Positions 11,672 to 22,316 are shown, counted from the stretch's first letter. The stretch is 64,000 nt of DNA from Branchinecta lynchi (GCA_023053575.1 JAKZAP010000013.1:6024001-6088000), one strand, 5' to 3'. Numbers and translations: made by a program. Notes: generated from the letters alone by a model not told the origin.

Positions 11672-11887
11672 AAAGTTCAGGCGGGAGTTGTCTCTCGAAT
11701 CCTGGATCACTGGGACCTGACCTTGCATGTTTCCAACAGGGCATCCGTTTCCATGAGGACCACTGCCGTTCACGCTATTATAGCTATGGTACCGCTGTAG
11801 TGATGGCACGATGCTACTGTTCTGGAACGGTATTGGCGCGTTTCTGTCAACGGGCCGAACGGGGTCTGAGGCTCGTCGGCTCTGGTG
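11672..11887 (-). CDS. Gli exon with RRASDP motif
   Basis: 72 residues (visible 554-625), phase 0 at both ends. The acceptor is TTCTTAG|CACCAG and the donor TTT|GTAAGTATA. It opens HQSRRASDPVRPVDR. The SRRASDP block is a hallmark of GLI/Ci proteins and contains an RRxS protein-kinase-A consensus. PSLQRYHSYNSVNG follows, comparable in place to the VQRFKSL segment of vertebrate GLI. The first 17 exon bases and the acceptor exist in a second copy 784 bases upstream in the intron (12655-12671). Confidence 0.93.
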
Positions 11888-12654
11888 CTAAGAAGGACAT
11901 TTCTTCTTAGTATTGTATATAGTAATACGAAATACAATAATATATATAATAAAATAACATGTAACGTTCTGCGAAAGATGAAGATTAAAAAGATGAGATC
12001 ATGTTATTATATATGCAAAGCATCTGCTCCGCTTGTCACAATTACGCCATAACCATACATTGACGGAGAAGTTCAAAATTCAAGATGCAAGTGTTACACT
12101 TTTGTATGTTTCTTCGTCGCTATCAAAAGTCATTAATAACAGAGCCCAACCAGCGAAAGACTTTCTACACGAAGACTGAAAATTAGTGTCTTTTTCTGCG
12201 TCTTCATGTGTTTTATTATTTTCTTTCATTTACTCCGCTTTTTCGAAATAGCGGGTTACAAATAAATTACTTACTTACTTTATATATAAGTAATATTATA
12301 AATATTGCCATATAGCTATCAAGTCTACTCTATGCCTCTAATGCCAAATAAATTAGTCGAAGATGCTCGGAAGTTCCTCTCATTATTAATCAACAGCAAC
12401 AGCATAGCAAATTGTAGGAACGGGATGTTAGAAAAGTCTCCCTAATTTCAAGCGCACCGAGTGATTTCATGTATGTCATCGCACCGGGATCACTTGAAGA
12501 TTCGGTTTACCGGTCGGAATAGAAAATGACAGGACAAATTAATGCTGGTGCTTGTATTTGTGCTAAGACCAGTAATGGCTTACAAAAATTACACACGCTG
12601 GGGTTTAACCACACGTGAAGTAGCCAACACTTTAAAACCTTTTAAAACTTATGA
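11871..12654. repeat. segmental duplication, copy A (contains the real Gli acceptor)
   Basis: It starts GCTCGTCGGCTCTGGTGC, i.e. the first 17 exon bases, the 3' splice site, and the following intron. It is paired with 12655-13438. Shared landmarks are CTAAGAAGGACATTTCTTC, AAATAAATTAGTCGA, GATTTCATGTATGTCATCG and AATTACACACGCTGGGG. Copy A alone carries an insertion of about 325 bases (11958-12285) that ends in (TTAC)n and is related to 17140-17465. Confidence 0.85.
11958..12290 (+). mobile_element. LINE-like 3' end with (TTAC)n tail, in copy A
   Basis: The insertion starts near GTAACGTTCTGCGAAAG and ends ATTACTTACTTACTTTATA. The same text (GTTCTGCGAAAGA, GAGATCATGTTATT, CATAACCATACATTGACGG, GATGCAAGTGTTAC) recurs at 17150-17465, also ending in ACTTACTTACTT. 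Shared 3' ends with simple-repeat tails are typical of non-LTR retrotransposons. It is absent from duplication copy B, so it inserted after the duplication. Confidence 0.65.
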
Positions 12655-13438
12655 GCTCGTCGGCTCTGGTGCTAAGAAGGACATTTCTTCTTAGTATCGT
12701 ATAATAAAACAAAATACTATAATATACATAATAAATAACATATAGGCAAGGCCGTATCCAGGGGGGGGGGGGTAGGGGGTTGACCCCCCTCCCCCCGAAA
12801 TGTACAAAAATAGTAATTTTTATAGGCTTTTCCCTCTGATCTATGTGTTTTTTGTACTTTTTTGTCTGACCAGCAGGCAACCCCCCCCCCCCCCCGAAAT
12901 AAATTCCTGGATACGGGCCTGTACATAAGTAAAATTATATATATTGCCATATGGCTATCGTGTTTATGCCTCTATGCTAAATAAATTAGTCGACGCAACT
13001 CCGAAGTTCTTCTCATTATTAACCAACAGCAACAGTATAGTAAATTGTACGAACGGGCGGTCCGAAAAGTCAATCTCCTGCCTAATTTGAAGCGCACTGT
13101 GTGATTTCATGTATGTCATCGGATCGGAAATCGGAATCACTTGAGGATTCGGTTTACCGGTCCGGACAGAATATGGCAGGAAACATTGACTCTGGTGCTT
13201 TATTTGTGCTAAAACCAGTAACGGTTTAGATGGATAGATAGATAGAAATTTGATTGTACAAACCGGCTTCCATGGTCATAAACCAAATTTGCGATTATTG
13301 TAAAAAAACACACAAAGAAACAGGTTATTATTAAAACGTTTCTTTATTTATATACTTATTTATATATACGATTATTATTAAAAAGAAAAATTACACACGC
13401 TGGGGTGTAAGTAGATCGTGAAATAGCAAACACTAACA
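12655..13438. repeat. segmental duplication, copy B (decoy Gli acceptor)
   Basis: Copy B repeats the exon edge, acceptor and intron of 11871-12654, diverged by scattered substitutions and small indels. On minus, CTTAG|CACCAGAGCCGACGAGC at 12676-12655 is an exact second copy of the acceptor and the first 17 exon bases. If used, reading enters intron and meets a stop within ten codons. It carries two private insertions: a G/C-tract element (about 12746-12925) and about 165 bases with a (GATA)n tract (13229-13390). Confidence 0.85.
12746..12925. mobile_element. miniature element with GGCCGTATCCAGGGG ends
   Basis: The left end GCAAGGCCGTATCCAGGGGGG and the right end CCTGGATACGGGCCTGT are inverted copies bounding about 140 bases with poly-G and poly-C tracts. 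It lies in duplication copy B and is missing from copy A, so it is younger than the duplication. Confidence 0.7.
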
Positions 13439-13518
13439 CCCTCTTAGAACTCCTCGGTCCCGAGATTAGTTGACCAAACATCAATTTTGTAATAAACCCG
13501 TATTAAAAGGTAACTTAC

Positions 13519-13638
13519 TTGCTGCGCCATCTGAAATCCTCTTTGTTGCTGAACCTGATTGGCTTGTTGATTATACACTCCGTTAGATGGCCAAGCACCG
13601 TGATAGCAGTTCCCATTCTGGAGCGACATATTCTGGGT
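13519..13638 (-). CDS. Gli exon with TQNMSL motif
   Basis: 40 residues (visible 514-553), phase 0 on both sides. The acceptor is TACTTACAG|ACCCAG and the donor CAGCAA|GTAAGT. It begins TQNMSLQNG, matching the conserved (Q)TQNMSL block of GLI proteins. That block follows directly on the LVAQ end of the previous exon, so LVAQ-TQNMSL is restored across the intron. The remainder is Q/N-rich. Confidence 0.9.
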
Positions 13639-16244
13639 CTGTAAGTAGAAGGTGGGGTTTGGAAGCTAAATATATAGAACCGAGCAACCCCGCACTAAGA
13701 TCTTCCAAAGATCCGACTTGCTTCAAAATATCGGGTTTTTCGTCGAGGTGTGTTCTCGAAATTTCATCTTCGGACTTTATAGCTGTTGTATTAAAACTGA
13801 ATTAATTAGAGATTATTATTTGTTTACTTTTAGGATAGGGAGGGATTTGTTTTGGTTTTGTGATTTGGATGCGCCCCTCTTGTTGGTTCAAGTTATTTAT
13901 TAATTAATTAACATCATCGATTATTTTTATTATTTATTGCGAGTGTGAACTGGTGAGTACTACTGTTTTCTTGTATTTTGAAGAAGGTGATTGTTTTCAT
14001 TTATCACTCCCCCTGCCACTCGTGCTTTGCCCTCTGCCGGGAGTATTTGTTAATTTACCCGTGTACAATTAACGAAAATAATTGACGAACTGAACCTGAA
14101 CCACGGATGGGGACAATGAAGTCCGACCAGTTGTGAGAGACTGAGAACAGACACGTAAATACGGGACTGGAATAGCAAATATACTAACTAATAATCTTGA
14201 GACGGATACAGAACATGTGGACATTTGAATGAGAAAGATTTAAACGGTCTCCACAATTCTTATTTCTTGGGCAATTTGTCACAATCTGCAAAGCACATAT
14301 GTCTGATAGAGATTCCACCCTACCCGACGAAAACGGATTTTTTGGGATCCCAAAACGTAAGTGGAGGGATACCTATGACATCGCAAAAGTTGTCCGTCTG
14401 TCCGTCTGTCCGTCCGTCCGTCTGTAAGCACGATAACTCTCGAAGGGACTGAGATATTTTGATGAAACTTGGTGTGAGGGTTCGTTGGGTCGTCGGACCA
14501 GTCAAGTTCGTAGATGGGCTTTGTAGCTCTACATTTAGGGGTGGGGGAGGGGATTCAGATTAAGGGACAAACAAAATATTTTGAAACAGCTAATGTGATA
14601 GTCGATTATGGGGTAAGAAGACATGCTGAACACGATGGTGAAAACCATTTTGTCGTCGGACATGTAGTTCGCCCGGAATCCGGCCAAAACCGGAAAGTTT
14701 GTCGAAAGTACAAGTTTTATTTGAAGTTGATTAGATGTTCGATTTAGGGGTAGGAAGACATGCTGAAGACGATGGTGTAAATTATTTTCTCGACGGACAA
14801 GTATTTCGCCCGGAATCCGGCCCAAACCGGAAAGTTTGTTGAAAGTAAAAGTTTTATTTGAAGTTGATTAAATTTCGATTTAGAGGTAGGGAGACATGCT
14901 GAAGACGATGGTGAAAACTATTTTCTCGACGGAGAAGTATTTCGACCGGAATCCGGCCCAAACCGGAAAGTTTGTCAAAATTAAAAGTTTTGTTTGGAGT
15001 TGATCAGATGTTTGATTTAGGGCAAGAAGACATGCTGAACACTTATGTGAAAACAAGTTTCTACCCGGACACGTAGTTCGTCCGGAATCCGGCCAAAACC
15101 GGAAAACTGTTGGAAGTCAAAGTTTTATTTCTAGTTGATTAGATAAGCGATTTAGGGGTAAGAAGAGATGCTGAGTCCCTGTGTGACAATCGTATTTTAC
15201 CCGGACATATAGTTCGACCGGAATCCGGCTGGAATCGGAAAATTTGTTATAAGCTAAATTTCTATTTGAAGTTGATTAGATGTTCATTACTGGGGAAAGA
15301 AGATACCCTGATTTCGTCTTTGAACTTTCTTTTTTCGCCGGACAAGTAGTTCTGGAGTTCGGCCGGAACCGGGAAATTGGCAGAAGTGGCAGGAAGTTTT
15401 CGTCAAAACAGATATGACTTATAGGGGTAAACACACATGCTGAATCCAAATCTGAACTTAGTTTTCTCAGGTGATTAGCTATTTGGCCTTAATCTGTTTC
15501 TGAATTTTAATTGTAAAAATGTTCAAGGAGTCTGGCGAAGACTGGATCTGGCTAAGACAAGACCCAGTTGTCTGGATCAGATATTGAATTTTTGGGATCC
15601 CATCGAAACCTTTGGTCTTGTTTTCACCGTCATTGGAAACGATAGGCCTACGGCGAAAAACATGACATTCGGGGATTTTCAACTTTGAGCCTGAATGAAA
15701 CTTGGTTCGAAAACTATGTTTAATCAATCAAAAAGGCTCGGGAAACGTTTTTATTATTTATAAGCTTAAAATATTCACCAAACGCCCACAATTCAGTCTC
15801 AAAGTTGAACACCCAATACCTCGCAATGATAAATTCATTTACTATAATTTTTTCGTTTTGGTCGGACACGATGCAATCTCCCTGTACTCCTTCTACAAGT
15901 GAAATGAAACCTCTATGAGCGTGTTCCACCTTACTTACGTAGTCGTCACGAACTTTGGCTTTTTGGCGTCAAGGCTGGAACACATTTTCAAATTTTCGGA
16001 AAAATATCACTCCACGGCAGCTCCGCGGGGTAATCCGGCCAATCACGTTACAGAGATTCGTAGTTTCTATGCTTACTACGCTCCAGCACGGTAAGCGAAT
16101 AGTTTCGAATTTGAAGAAGGTTGGAACGGTCAGCGTAGTAACTTTTCGTGAGGTTGGAACGGAATTGGTAACTAATAGTTACTATTTCTAGAAGGGTGAA
16201 AGACGCTCTACGTATTCATCTCACGGTAAAGTTGGAACACTCAC
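13639..16244 (-). other. Gli intron 8
   Basis: This 2606-base intron runs from donor GTGAGTGTT (16244) to acceptor TACTTACAG (13639) and contains the 14340-15623 repeat element. The parts outside that element (13650-14339 and 15624-16244) show no exon or RNA gene. Confidence 0.6.
14340..15623. mobile_element. GGGATCCC-family element, most complete copy
   Basis: It starts with the perfect palindrome TTTTGGGATCCCAAAA (14340-14355) and a (GTCCGTCT)n-type tract at 14390-14425, then the G-rich ATTTAGGGGTGGGGGAGGGG. About six core units of roughly 130 bases follow (CCGGAATCCGGCCAAAACCGG, AGTTTTATTTGAAGTTGATTAG, AAGAAGACATGCTGA). The other end is AATTTTTGGGATCCCATCG and CCTTTGGTCTTGTTTT. Orientation is opposite to 5937-6990 and 27246-28302. 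No protein is encoded. Confidence 0.8.
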
Positions 16245-16448
16245 CTGAGCCACGAGGTGTTCCGTGGCAGCTGCATCGGAGTGTGCCATGTTCCGTCGAT
16301 TAATCTGCTGCATCTGAGAGACCATGTTCGGGTTCAAACTATAGCCTCCTTGGAATGTTGACGTTGCGCTTGACCGGCGAGAACTTCCCGGTGAGATGGG
16401 GTCAAAGGGGGAGGCCATCATTGCATTGCGGCCTGAGACGGCCGACAT
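16245..16448 (-). CDS. Gli exon with SPGSSRRSS motif
   Basis: 68 residues (visible 446-513), phase 0. The acceptor is CTTCCAG|ATGTCG and the donor GCTCAG|GTGAGT. The text MSAVSGRNAM then SPFDPISPGSSRRSSATS contains a second RRxS kinase consensus. It ends INRRNMAHSDAAATEHLVAQ, the segment preceding TQNMSL in GLI proteins. The ATG at its 5' edge is internal, because the previous exon reads straight into it (SEVSQ-MSAVS). The upstream intron is only 252 bases. Confidence 0.92.
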
Positions 16449-16700
16449 CTGGAAGAGGAGAGTACACGTTTAGGTCACTACCAAGATGTTGGAACACTGA
16501 TGGTGATTAATACAGAGGCGCAGAGATTGGGTGGGGGGGGGGGGCATGGCTCTTCTCTTCACAACATTTTTATTCTTGGTACTATTTCTTGCCCCTACAT
16601 AGCCTTTAAGAGGCAAAATGCAAAGCGGTGATGAAGAACTAAAAATTATGGGGCTTGTTAAACATTTCCTCTACTTAAGATGGGACTTCAGGGCACCTAC

Positions 16701-16936
16701 CTGTGAGACCTCCGAAGACCTCCTACTGAATGGCATCGGCGATGTCCCAGACTTCATGCTGCCATAGTACGAGCTCACAGTTGTACTACTGTCTCTCCTA
16801 TCTGGTGTCTGCATTAGATTTTGGCTCTGAGGTCGCCTTCCCGGGTTCTGGGTAATCGAAGTCATCCCTCCACCCCCTCCCATTCGGAGGTCGTTGATTC
16901 GCTGGTTAAGGTCACCAATCCCACCTCGTCTCGGTC
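16701..16936 (-). CDS. Gli exon with RRDSS/SYYGSMKS processing region
   Basis: 236 bases: two bases completing a split glycine codon, then 78 residues (visible 368-445). The acceptor is TTATTTTAG|GACCG and the donor TCACAG|GTAGGT. GDLNQRINDLRM is followed by DRRDSSTTVSSYYGSMKS and FSRRSSEVSQ. In Ci/Gli this region holds the PKA sites that prime GSK3/CK1 phosphorylation and Slimb/beta-TrCP recognition, and both RRDS and RRSS fit R-R-x-S. It joins in frame to exon 18727-18862 upstream through the only phase-1 intron. Confidence 0.93.
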
Positions 16937-18726
16937 CTAAAATAATGAAGAAAGTCTGAATATTCCTTCAGCCCGAGCTGGCAGCGAATCATACGTAGAA
17001 AATTACACAATATAAATCAATCCGTAGCGCCTATGGGCGCGTCGTCCCAACCGGGGGTGCTATAATCGTAAAGCTTTGGGAAATTTGTACAGCACCTTCT
17101 GCGCTCTTTCTATACTATTTCGTTCTGGTGTCACTCATGTTCTGCGAAAGAAGGAGATTAAAAAAATGAGATCATGTTATTTTAAATATGCGAAGCACCT
17201 GCTGCTTGTCGAAATTATGTCATAACCATACATTGACGGAGAAATTCAGAATCCAAGATGCAAGTGTTACCCTTTTGGATGTTTCCTCATCGCTTTCAAA
17301 AAATCATGGACACAGGGCCCAACCAGCGCACGACGTCGTCCACTGCTTCCTGACCGAAGATTGAAAATTAAGTGTCTTTTTCTGTGTGTTTATGTGTTTT
17401 GTTTATTTTCTTCATTTATCCGTCTTTTCAAAATGGCGGGTCATACAAAAGTTACTTACTTACTTACAAAAGTCAGTTGCATTTCGTGTTACATTTCGCG
17501 AAAATATTAAAGGGTCATAAGAGACATATTCTCAAAAAATTTAACACAGGGATGCGCAAATATCTGTTATATGTTATATGTCAAACTACTGACAGTGGTG
17601 AGGAAACGAAACTGCAATCCAGGTTTGGTTCTACAGGTTCAACGTTCGTTCTTTAACATTATCTCAAACTGGTTGCAACCACGTTATAAAGACGGCATTC
17701 TGGGCAAAACTCAGCAATTTGCAGATACTGTGCTTCTATTACATGTTGGCAACTTAACTGAACAAACAAATATTCGACAAAGCCTCTTATTTTTTTTTAT
17801 TAATAGAAAATGAGGTTAAGCCGAAGCTTCTTTAGGCGAAAGTTAGAACCAAATTTTGTTTATTCGTATGCAGGGAGAGGGCACTCGATCCGACCAGTAT
17901 CGGGCCGTCCAAACCTCAGAGCTGGGCGAATCCGGATTCGGAATCGGATTCCAGAATATGGCGACACTCTAACCTCTTTTTACTTTTCTAACTTTTTATT
18001 CTTTCAACCCTTTATTCTTCTCTTCATTACTTTTATTGAGAGGGAAAATCACAGACAATCAACCGTCCTGCCGCCTGTTAATCAACTGGTTCCCCTGGTC
18101 TCCTTCGGTAGGCGGCGGCCTAACTCGTGCGTCACCTGGTTTAGCAATGGATCGCCACTACCACCTGCATTGCCTCTACTTACTGCCCGCACTTTCTACC
18201 CTCACATCCCATACCTCAAATCTTAAAGGACCACTCGCATGATTTATTCTTCTTTCATCTAGTATCTTAAAATATTTGATTACTTTATAAGTAGGCTATG
18301 GTTTCAACAAATAACCTACGGTTTTGGCTGTTTTAAACCTTTTCCGAGACCCGTTGACTTATAGCGAAAACAGGGAAACAATTTACATAACCGGTTCTTC
18401 CTGAGGGAATAACTCCTCACAGAAAACCGTCTATAGCGTGATACACGTCGAAGGTAGTAAAACACGGCAAGTGAGAAAATCAGCGTTAGACGTAGAAAAT
18501 CCTGTTAGACGTGTTAGAATGTACCGTACGAAATTTGGGTCTCCGGGTTTAGAAATATATGGAGCGATTATGGAATTAGCTTGCGTTAGTATTATAGGTA
18601 ATACAGGTCCTTTAAACGTACCGTGCAACTCAGTATTTTGTGTTTCAACACTGAATAAATGGTCACATTTTTCTAACCAGCAAACTTTCTTTCTTTTTAG
18701 CCAACTTTCCATCTACAGACACTTAC
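16937..18726 (-). other. Gli intron 6 (phase 1)
   Basis: 1790 bases. It contains a LINE-like 3' end with an (ACTT)n tail at 17140-17465, related to 11958-12290. An M-family end relic lies at 16965-16995, and a TTAA miniature element at 18223-18615. Plus-strand frames (17372-17813, 17810-18226, 18438-18884) lack domains and partly lie in repeats. Confidence 0.6.
18223..18615. mobile_element. TTAA-flanked miniature element, copy 1
   Basis: TTAAAGGACC on the left and GGTCCTTTAA on the right: a TTAA target with inverted AGGACC ends, 393 bases in all. A 359-base relative is at 58668-59026 (shared GATACAC, AACACGGCAAGTGAGAAAATC, GTACCGTACGAA). TTAA targeting suggests piggyBac-like mobilisation, which is inferred. 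Confidence 0.75.
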
Positions 18727-18862
18727 CAGTGAGTGGGAGCTGTGGCAAGCTTGAGATTCCTTTTGCTTGCAGTCGAGATCGCATTCGGTTTCGTTGGTTA
18801 TTTCGCTCCTGGATCATCGGCCCACGCCCGCCGACCCCAACAGCAACACCGACGTCAGGCAC
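18727..18862 (-). CDS. Gli exon with RSRLQAKGISSLPQLP
   Basis: 136 bases, easily missed because longer antisense frames cover it. The acceptor is TGTTCCAG|GTGCCT and the donor CTCACTG|GTAAGT. It reads VPDVGVAVGVGGRGPMIQER then NNQRNRMRSRLQAKGISSLP and QLPLT, plus one base of a split glycine. The LRSRL...LP.LP text is the basic linker found between fingers and processing sites in Ci/Gli. Length 3n+1 is exactly what is needed to connect phase-0 exon 28397-28579 to phase-1 exon 16701-16936. A further small exon upstream cannot be fully excluded. Confidence 0.85.
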
Positions 18863-18884
18863 CTGGAACAGTCAGGATATTTAG

Positions 18885-19520
18885 CAAACAGAGAAACGAA
18901 TTTACAGAACTTGATTTCTTACGTGTAAAAAGATACCAGGTTTTCCGACGAGACTTAAATTTTCGCCATTGCCCGACAAAGTTAACAGAACTTGAATTCT
19001 TGCGTGTTAAAAGATCCCAGTTTGGGTTGACGAGGCTTAAATTTTAGAGATTTGCGCGACAAAGTTTACAGAACTTGATATCTTACGTGTAAAAAGATCA
19101 CGATTTGCTAACAAGACTTAAATTTTCACTTTTGCCGCACTGTACTTTACGGAACCTGATTTCTTACGCGTAAAAAGATACCGGTTTTCTGACGGGACTT
19201 AAATTTTCGCTTTTGCCGACGAACTTAACAGAGCTTGACTTCTTGCTGTTAAAAGATCCCGGTTTGCTGACGGGACATAAATTTTCACTTTTGCCCCACA
19301 ATAGTTTACTAAATTTGATTTCTTACGTGTAAAAAGATCCCGTTTTTCCGACGAGACTTTTTCGCCTTTTGCCAGACAAAGTTAAGAAAACTCGATTTCC
19401 TGCGCGTTAAAAGATCCAGGAATACCGACGAGACATACATTTTCGATTTTGCCCAACACAAGTTTATGGAACTTGATTTCTTACGCGTAAAAAGATCCCG
19501 GTTTCCTGACTAAATTTAAA
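18885..19520. repeat. tandem array, about eight units of 75-85 bases
   Basis: Units share GAACTTGATTTCTTACGTGT, AAAAAGATCCCGGTTTTC and GACGAGACTTAAATTTTCGC. Two sub-types alternate, one with ACGTGTAAAAAGAT and one with GCGTGTTAAAAGATCC, in the order A B A A B A B A. The array begins only about 20 bases from the 3' splice site of exon 18727-18862, so the branch-point region of that intron lies at its edge. Confidence 0.85.
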
Positions 19521-20584
19521 CTTTAAGCCAGTAGATACGTCCTGTATAGTAACGAGAAATTCGGCGGAGTCAGTCGGGTTAGCAGAGACGCATCGCGAGG
19601 ATCTAACAAAGTTTTATTTCGAAATATTTGTCTTCATCCGTGTTTGTTTTTCCTCTGTTTTGCTGTTATGGCCCGGCCAGCTTGACGGACCTCCAGGGAC
19701 ATTACGCGGCGGCAGAGAGTGTATTTCATCTCCGGATTTCTTTCATTTTAATTTCAGAGCTAAATGCTCCTGCACAGTTGTTATTTTCACTATTATTTCT
19801 ATAAATTACTGATAACAATAAAGTCCCCAAACGTCTATTTTTTTAGAACACAGGAATGGCGCGCTATGGTTCGTGAAAACTTTCTAGGATCTGGAACATA
19901 AGATCCATGCTATCAGGTGGTCGACCACCTACAAGCTTAGACGGATAGTAGAACCGCTCTTCCTGAACTCGCTCTCAAGCTCTGAATATAATACAATTTC
20001 TCTGCTTCAACTCTCCCTTAAAGTGGGGGGGGGGGGGGGGCACTTTTGTCCATAATTTATAAATATTGGACTGTTAAACGTCTCTCCTCACCTTATACGG
20101 AACTCACTGGACAATGTAGGTATTACAACTTATATATTAACCACTGAGTACATACTACTAAACTTTGTCTAAACTTCCAACTTCAACATTATCTATTTTC
20201 AAATCTTAATCACAGGAATCGCAGGTTGTGTAAGTTATTTCTTGAACATGGAACGACGGAACTAGTAGGTTCAAACCCCGTCATTTACTGATGACGCACT
20301 GATTGTAATTTAGAAAAATTATGGGACGTCACTCGCTTTGTGGGAGGGGCGTGTCGAAGCTTCAGAAGCTACGAAAGAAAATCTCGTTTGAGCATGATTG
20401 CCTACTATAGCATAAGACCACGAAGTCGGAATCGAAAAAAGCCAGGAAGGAACGGAGTCAAAAAATTTGAAGTACCACGGGCAAAAAATAGCGCGTTACT
20501 CCTAGTTCTGTAGGCCTTAGCCCCCCCCCCCCTCCAGGAAGACCTTATCCTTCCGAGTTTCGATCATCATGGCAAAAGAAGTTA
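19521..20584 (-). other. Gli intron 5 segment, no gene
   Basis: No exon is recognised. There is a long G tract at about 20023-20040, and a GGTTCAAACCCCGTC B-box-like word at about 20269-20283 without an A box or cloverleaf. A C-tract lies at 20521-20533. Confidence 0.45.
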
Positions 20585-20828
20585 CACACTGTAAAAAGTC
20601 TCTCCTTCATCGGACTTTTGAGGTTGCACATCACCGAATTCGGTAAGTTTTATTCCGAATTCAGAGATGATTCGTACGCTAAAAAGCAAAATACTGCAGA
20701 TCAAGTTATCCTAATCTGCAGTATTTTGCATTGTAGCGTTTTAATCCTGTTTCGGATTTTAACTCTCCGAATTCGGTGATGTGCAACCACTAAAGTCTGA
20801 TGTAGGGTAGGAGAGACTTTGTACAGTA
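20585..20828. mobile_element. foldback element with (C/T)ACTGTA(A/C)AAAG ends
   Basis: Inverted ends CACTGTAAAAAGTCTCTCC and GGAGAGACTTTGTACAGTA are flanked by TA. The inner arms are also inverted: GGTTGCACATCACCGAATTC against GAATTCGGTGATGTGCAACC, and GCAAAATACTGCAGAT against ATCTGCAGTATTTTGC. The whole element can fold on itself. A TA flank suggests a Tc1/mariner-type origin. A related element is at 44734-44891. Confidence 0.8.
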
Positions 20829-22316
20829 TAATGTGCCGCTAACGTCACGCTATGTGTCCCATGACTGGTAACGATTGGACAAGAACAAAGCCGAATGGTT
20901 GTCAAACTGTTGAGAATTTGATGAAACACGGGAACCCGATTTCACAGCCATGGCGTTTCAAAAAGTTTGAAAGACAGACAAAGCAAAGTAAAAAAAATAA
21001 GTAAACTAGAAGGATCGTGTCCAATAAATCAGAATTCTACAAGAGATGAAGGCGACATAATAAGGCAAGGTGGTCATTCGGCAAGTGTTCATAAATTTGC
21101 TCAGACGAAAAAGAGGGAATTTTGCAATTTGACTCGAATGAGAAGTTGGGAAAATCATAATTTGCTTTCTGAATGACTTTCAAACCTCAAAAACAGCGTT
21201 TTTTTTTTTACTAACGACTGCCATGTCCGGAGTTTCCAAACAGAAAATTTGCGAAACTTTATAACTGAAGGTCATCACTGGATCGTGGCAGCGCCGACCC
21301 CAAGCACACTAAATGTTTAAGCCAAAAGAGGATATAAGTATTGGAAAAAACTTTACGATGTCAGCTACTGCAGCAATTTAGCACGTAGTATTTCTCATAC
21401 TATGCGCAGACTTGACAATTCTCTCCGGCGACTTCATTTTCTGAAAATTCACAGGCTTGTCCCTGTTTCTGTTCTAGCGAGCGGATGTTAAAGTTTGACT
21501 GAAAGGGATTTTTATTTTCAACTATCTACTCTAGTTATGACGTTCAGAATATCTGCAGCCGTCCCCACAAAGCAAATTCTACTATGATGCTGGAAATTTT
21601 AATTTCAACGCAAACGCGGCTTTTCAGTGGGCAGTGGTGAGATTGGTGAAGATTGCTTAGTGCCTGAACAAAAAAACGTCATGAATCTATCTCGTAAGGC
21701 ATACAACAAAAAGTCAAGCGCATAGAGGTACCATAAATCACACGGAAATTCCACTATTTGAAAATCGATTATTCGTGAATAGCAAAACAACCAAGTAACG
21801 TATTTTCAGCGGGTCTTCAAGCCAATTTTAGTGAATAAGTGATAGGTAACTAGATTGTCCTATCCCAGGGCCTTTCAAATTCGCACATGACGAATTGACG
21901 AAGCAGATGAAGGGACGGTTCATTCAACCAAAACAAACAAAAGCGGTCCGAAGTGCTTCCGAACGTCAATACTGTACGAAGCGTGTTTGCTGCGACATCA
22001 ACTTCCAAGAGCACTTCGAAGACTGATTTACATGTCAGTAGGTGTTCCTATTTTTTGCTTCAGCGTGCATTCTTAGATAAGGTATCGAAAATTTGCAAGT
22101 CCCCGCATTGTAAGCGATGCACCGCGTGCTAGCAGGAGCAACTGGCATCCTAAGGTTTTTCCAGTACTTAATCAACTACGTTAAGCAACTCAATTTAGGA
22201 CCAAGCTAGTTATCATGCAGTAATGAGTTACGCCTCCTAGCTATGCGAGCAGCAACCGATTAGAGTGAACGAGCACATGATCCAAACGTGTCTATGCGCT
22301 TTCGGAGTTAGTTGAG
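20829..22316 (-). other. Gli intron 5 segment, no gene
   Basis: No exon or RNA is recognised. About 21600-21860 is a diverged repeat shared, in inverse orientation, with 55190-55500 (shared GAATAGCGAAGCA-like text, GTACCTCTA and GTGAATAAGTGAT). The 61-residue minus frame there is therefore repeat sequence. Confidence 0.45.

Noticed and set aside
18438..19047. 148- and 104-residue plus frames
   Set aside because: They overlap the minus Gli exon 18727-18862, a TTAA element and a tandem array; the translation shows array repeats rather than a protein.
20262..20285. tRNA or SINE B box (GGTTCAAACCCCG)
   Set aside because: No A box at the right distance and no cloverleaf could be drawn.
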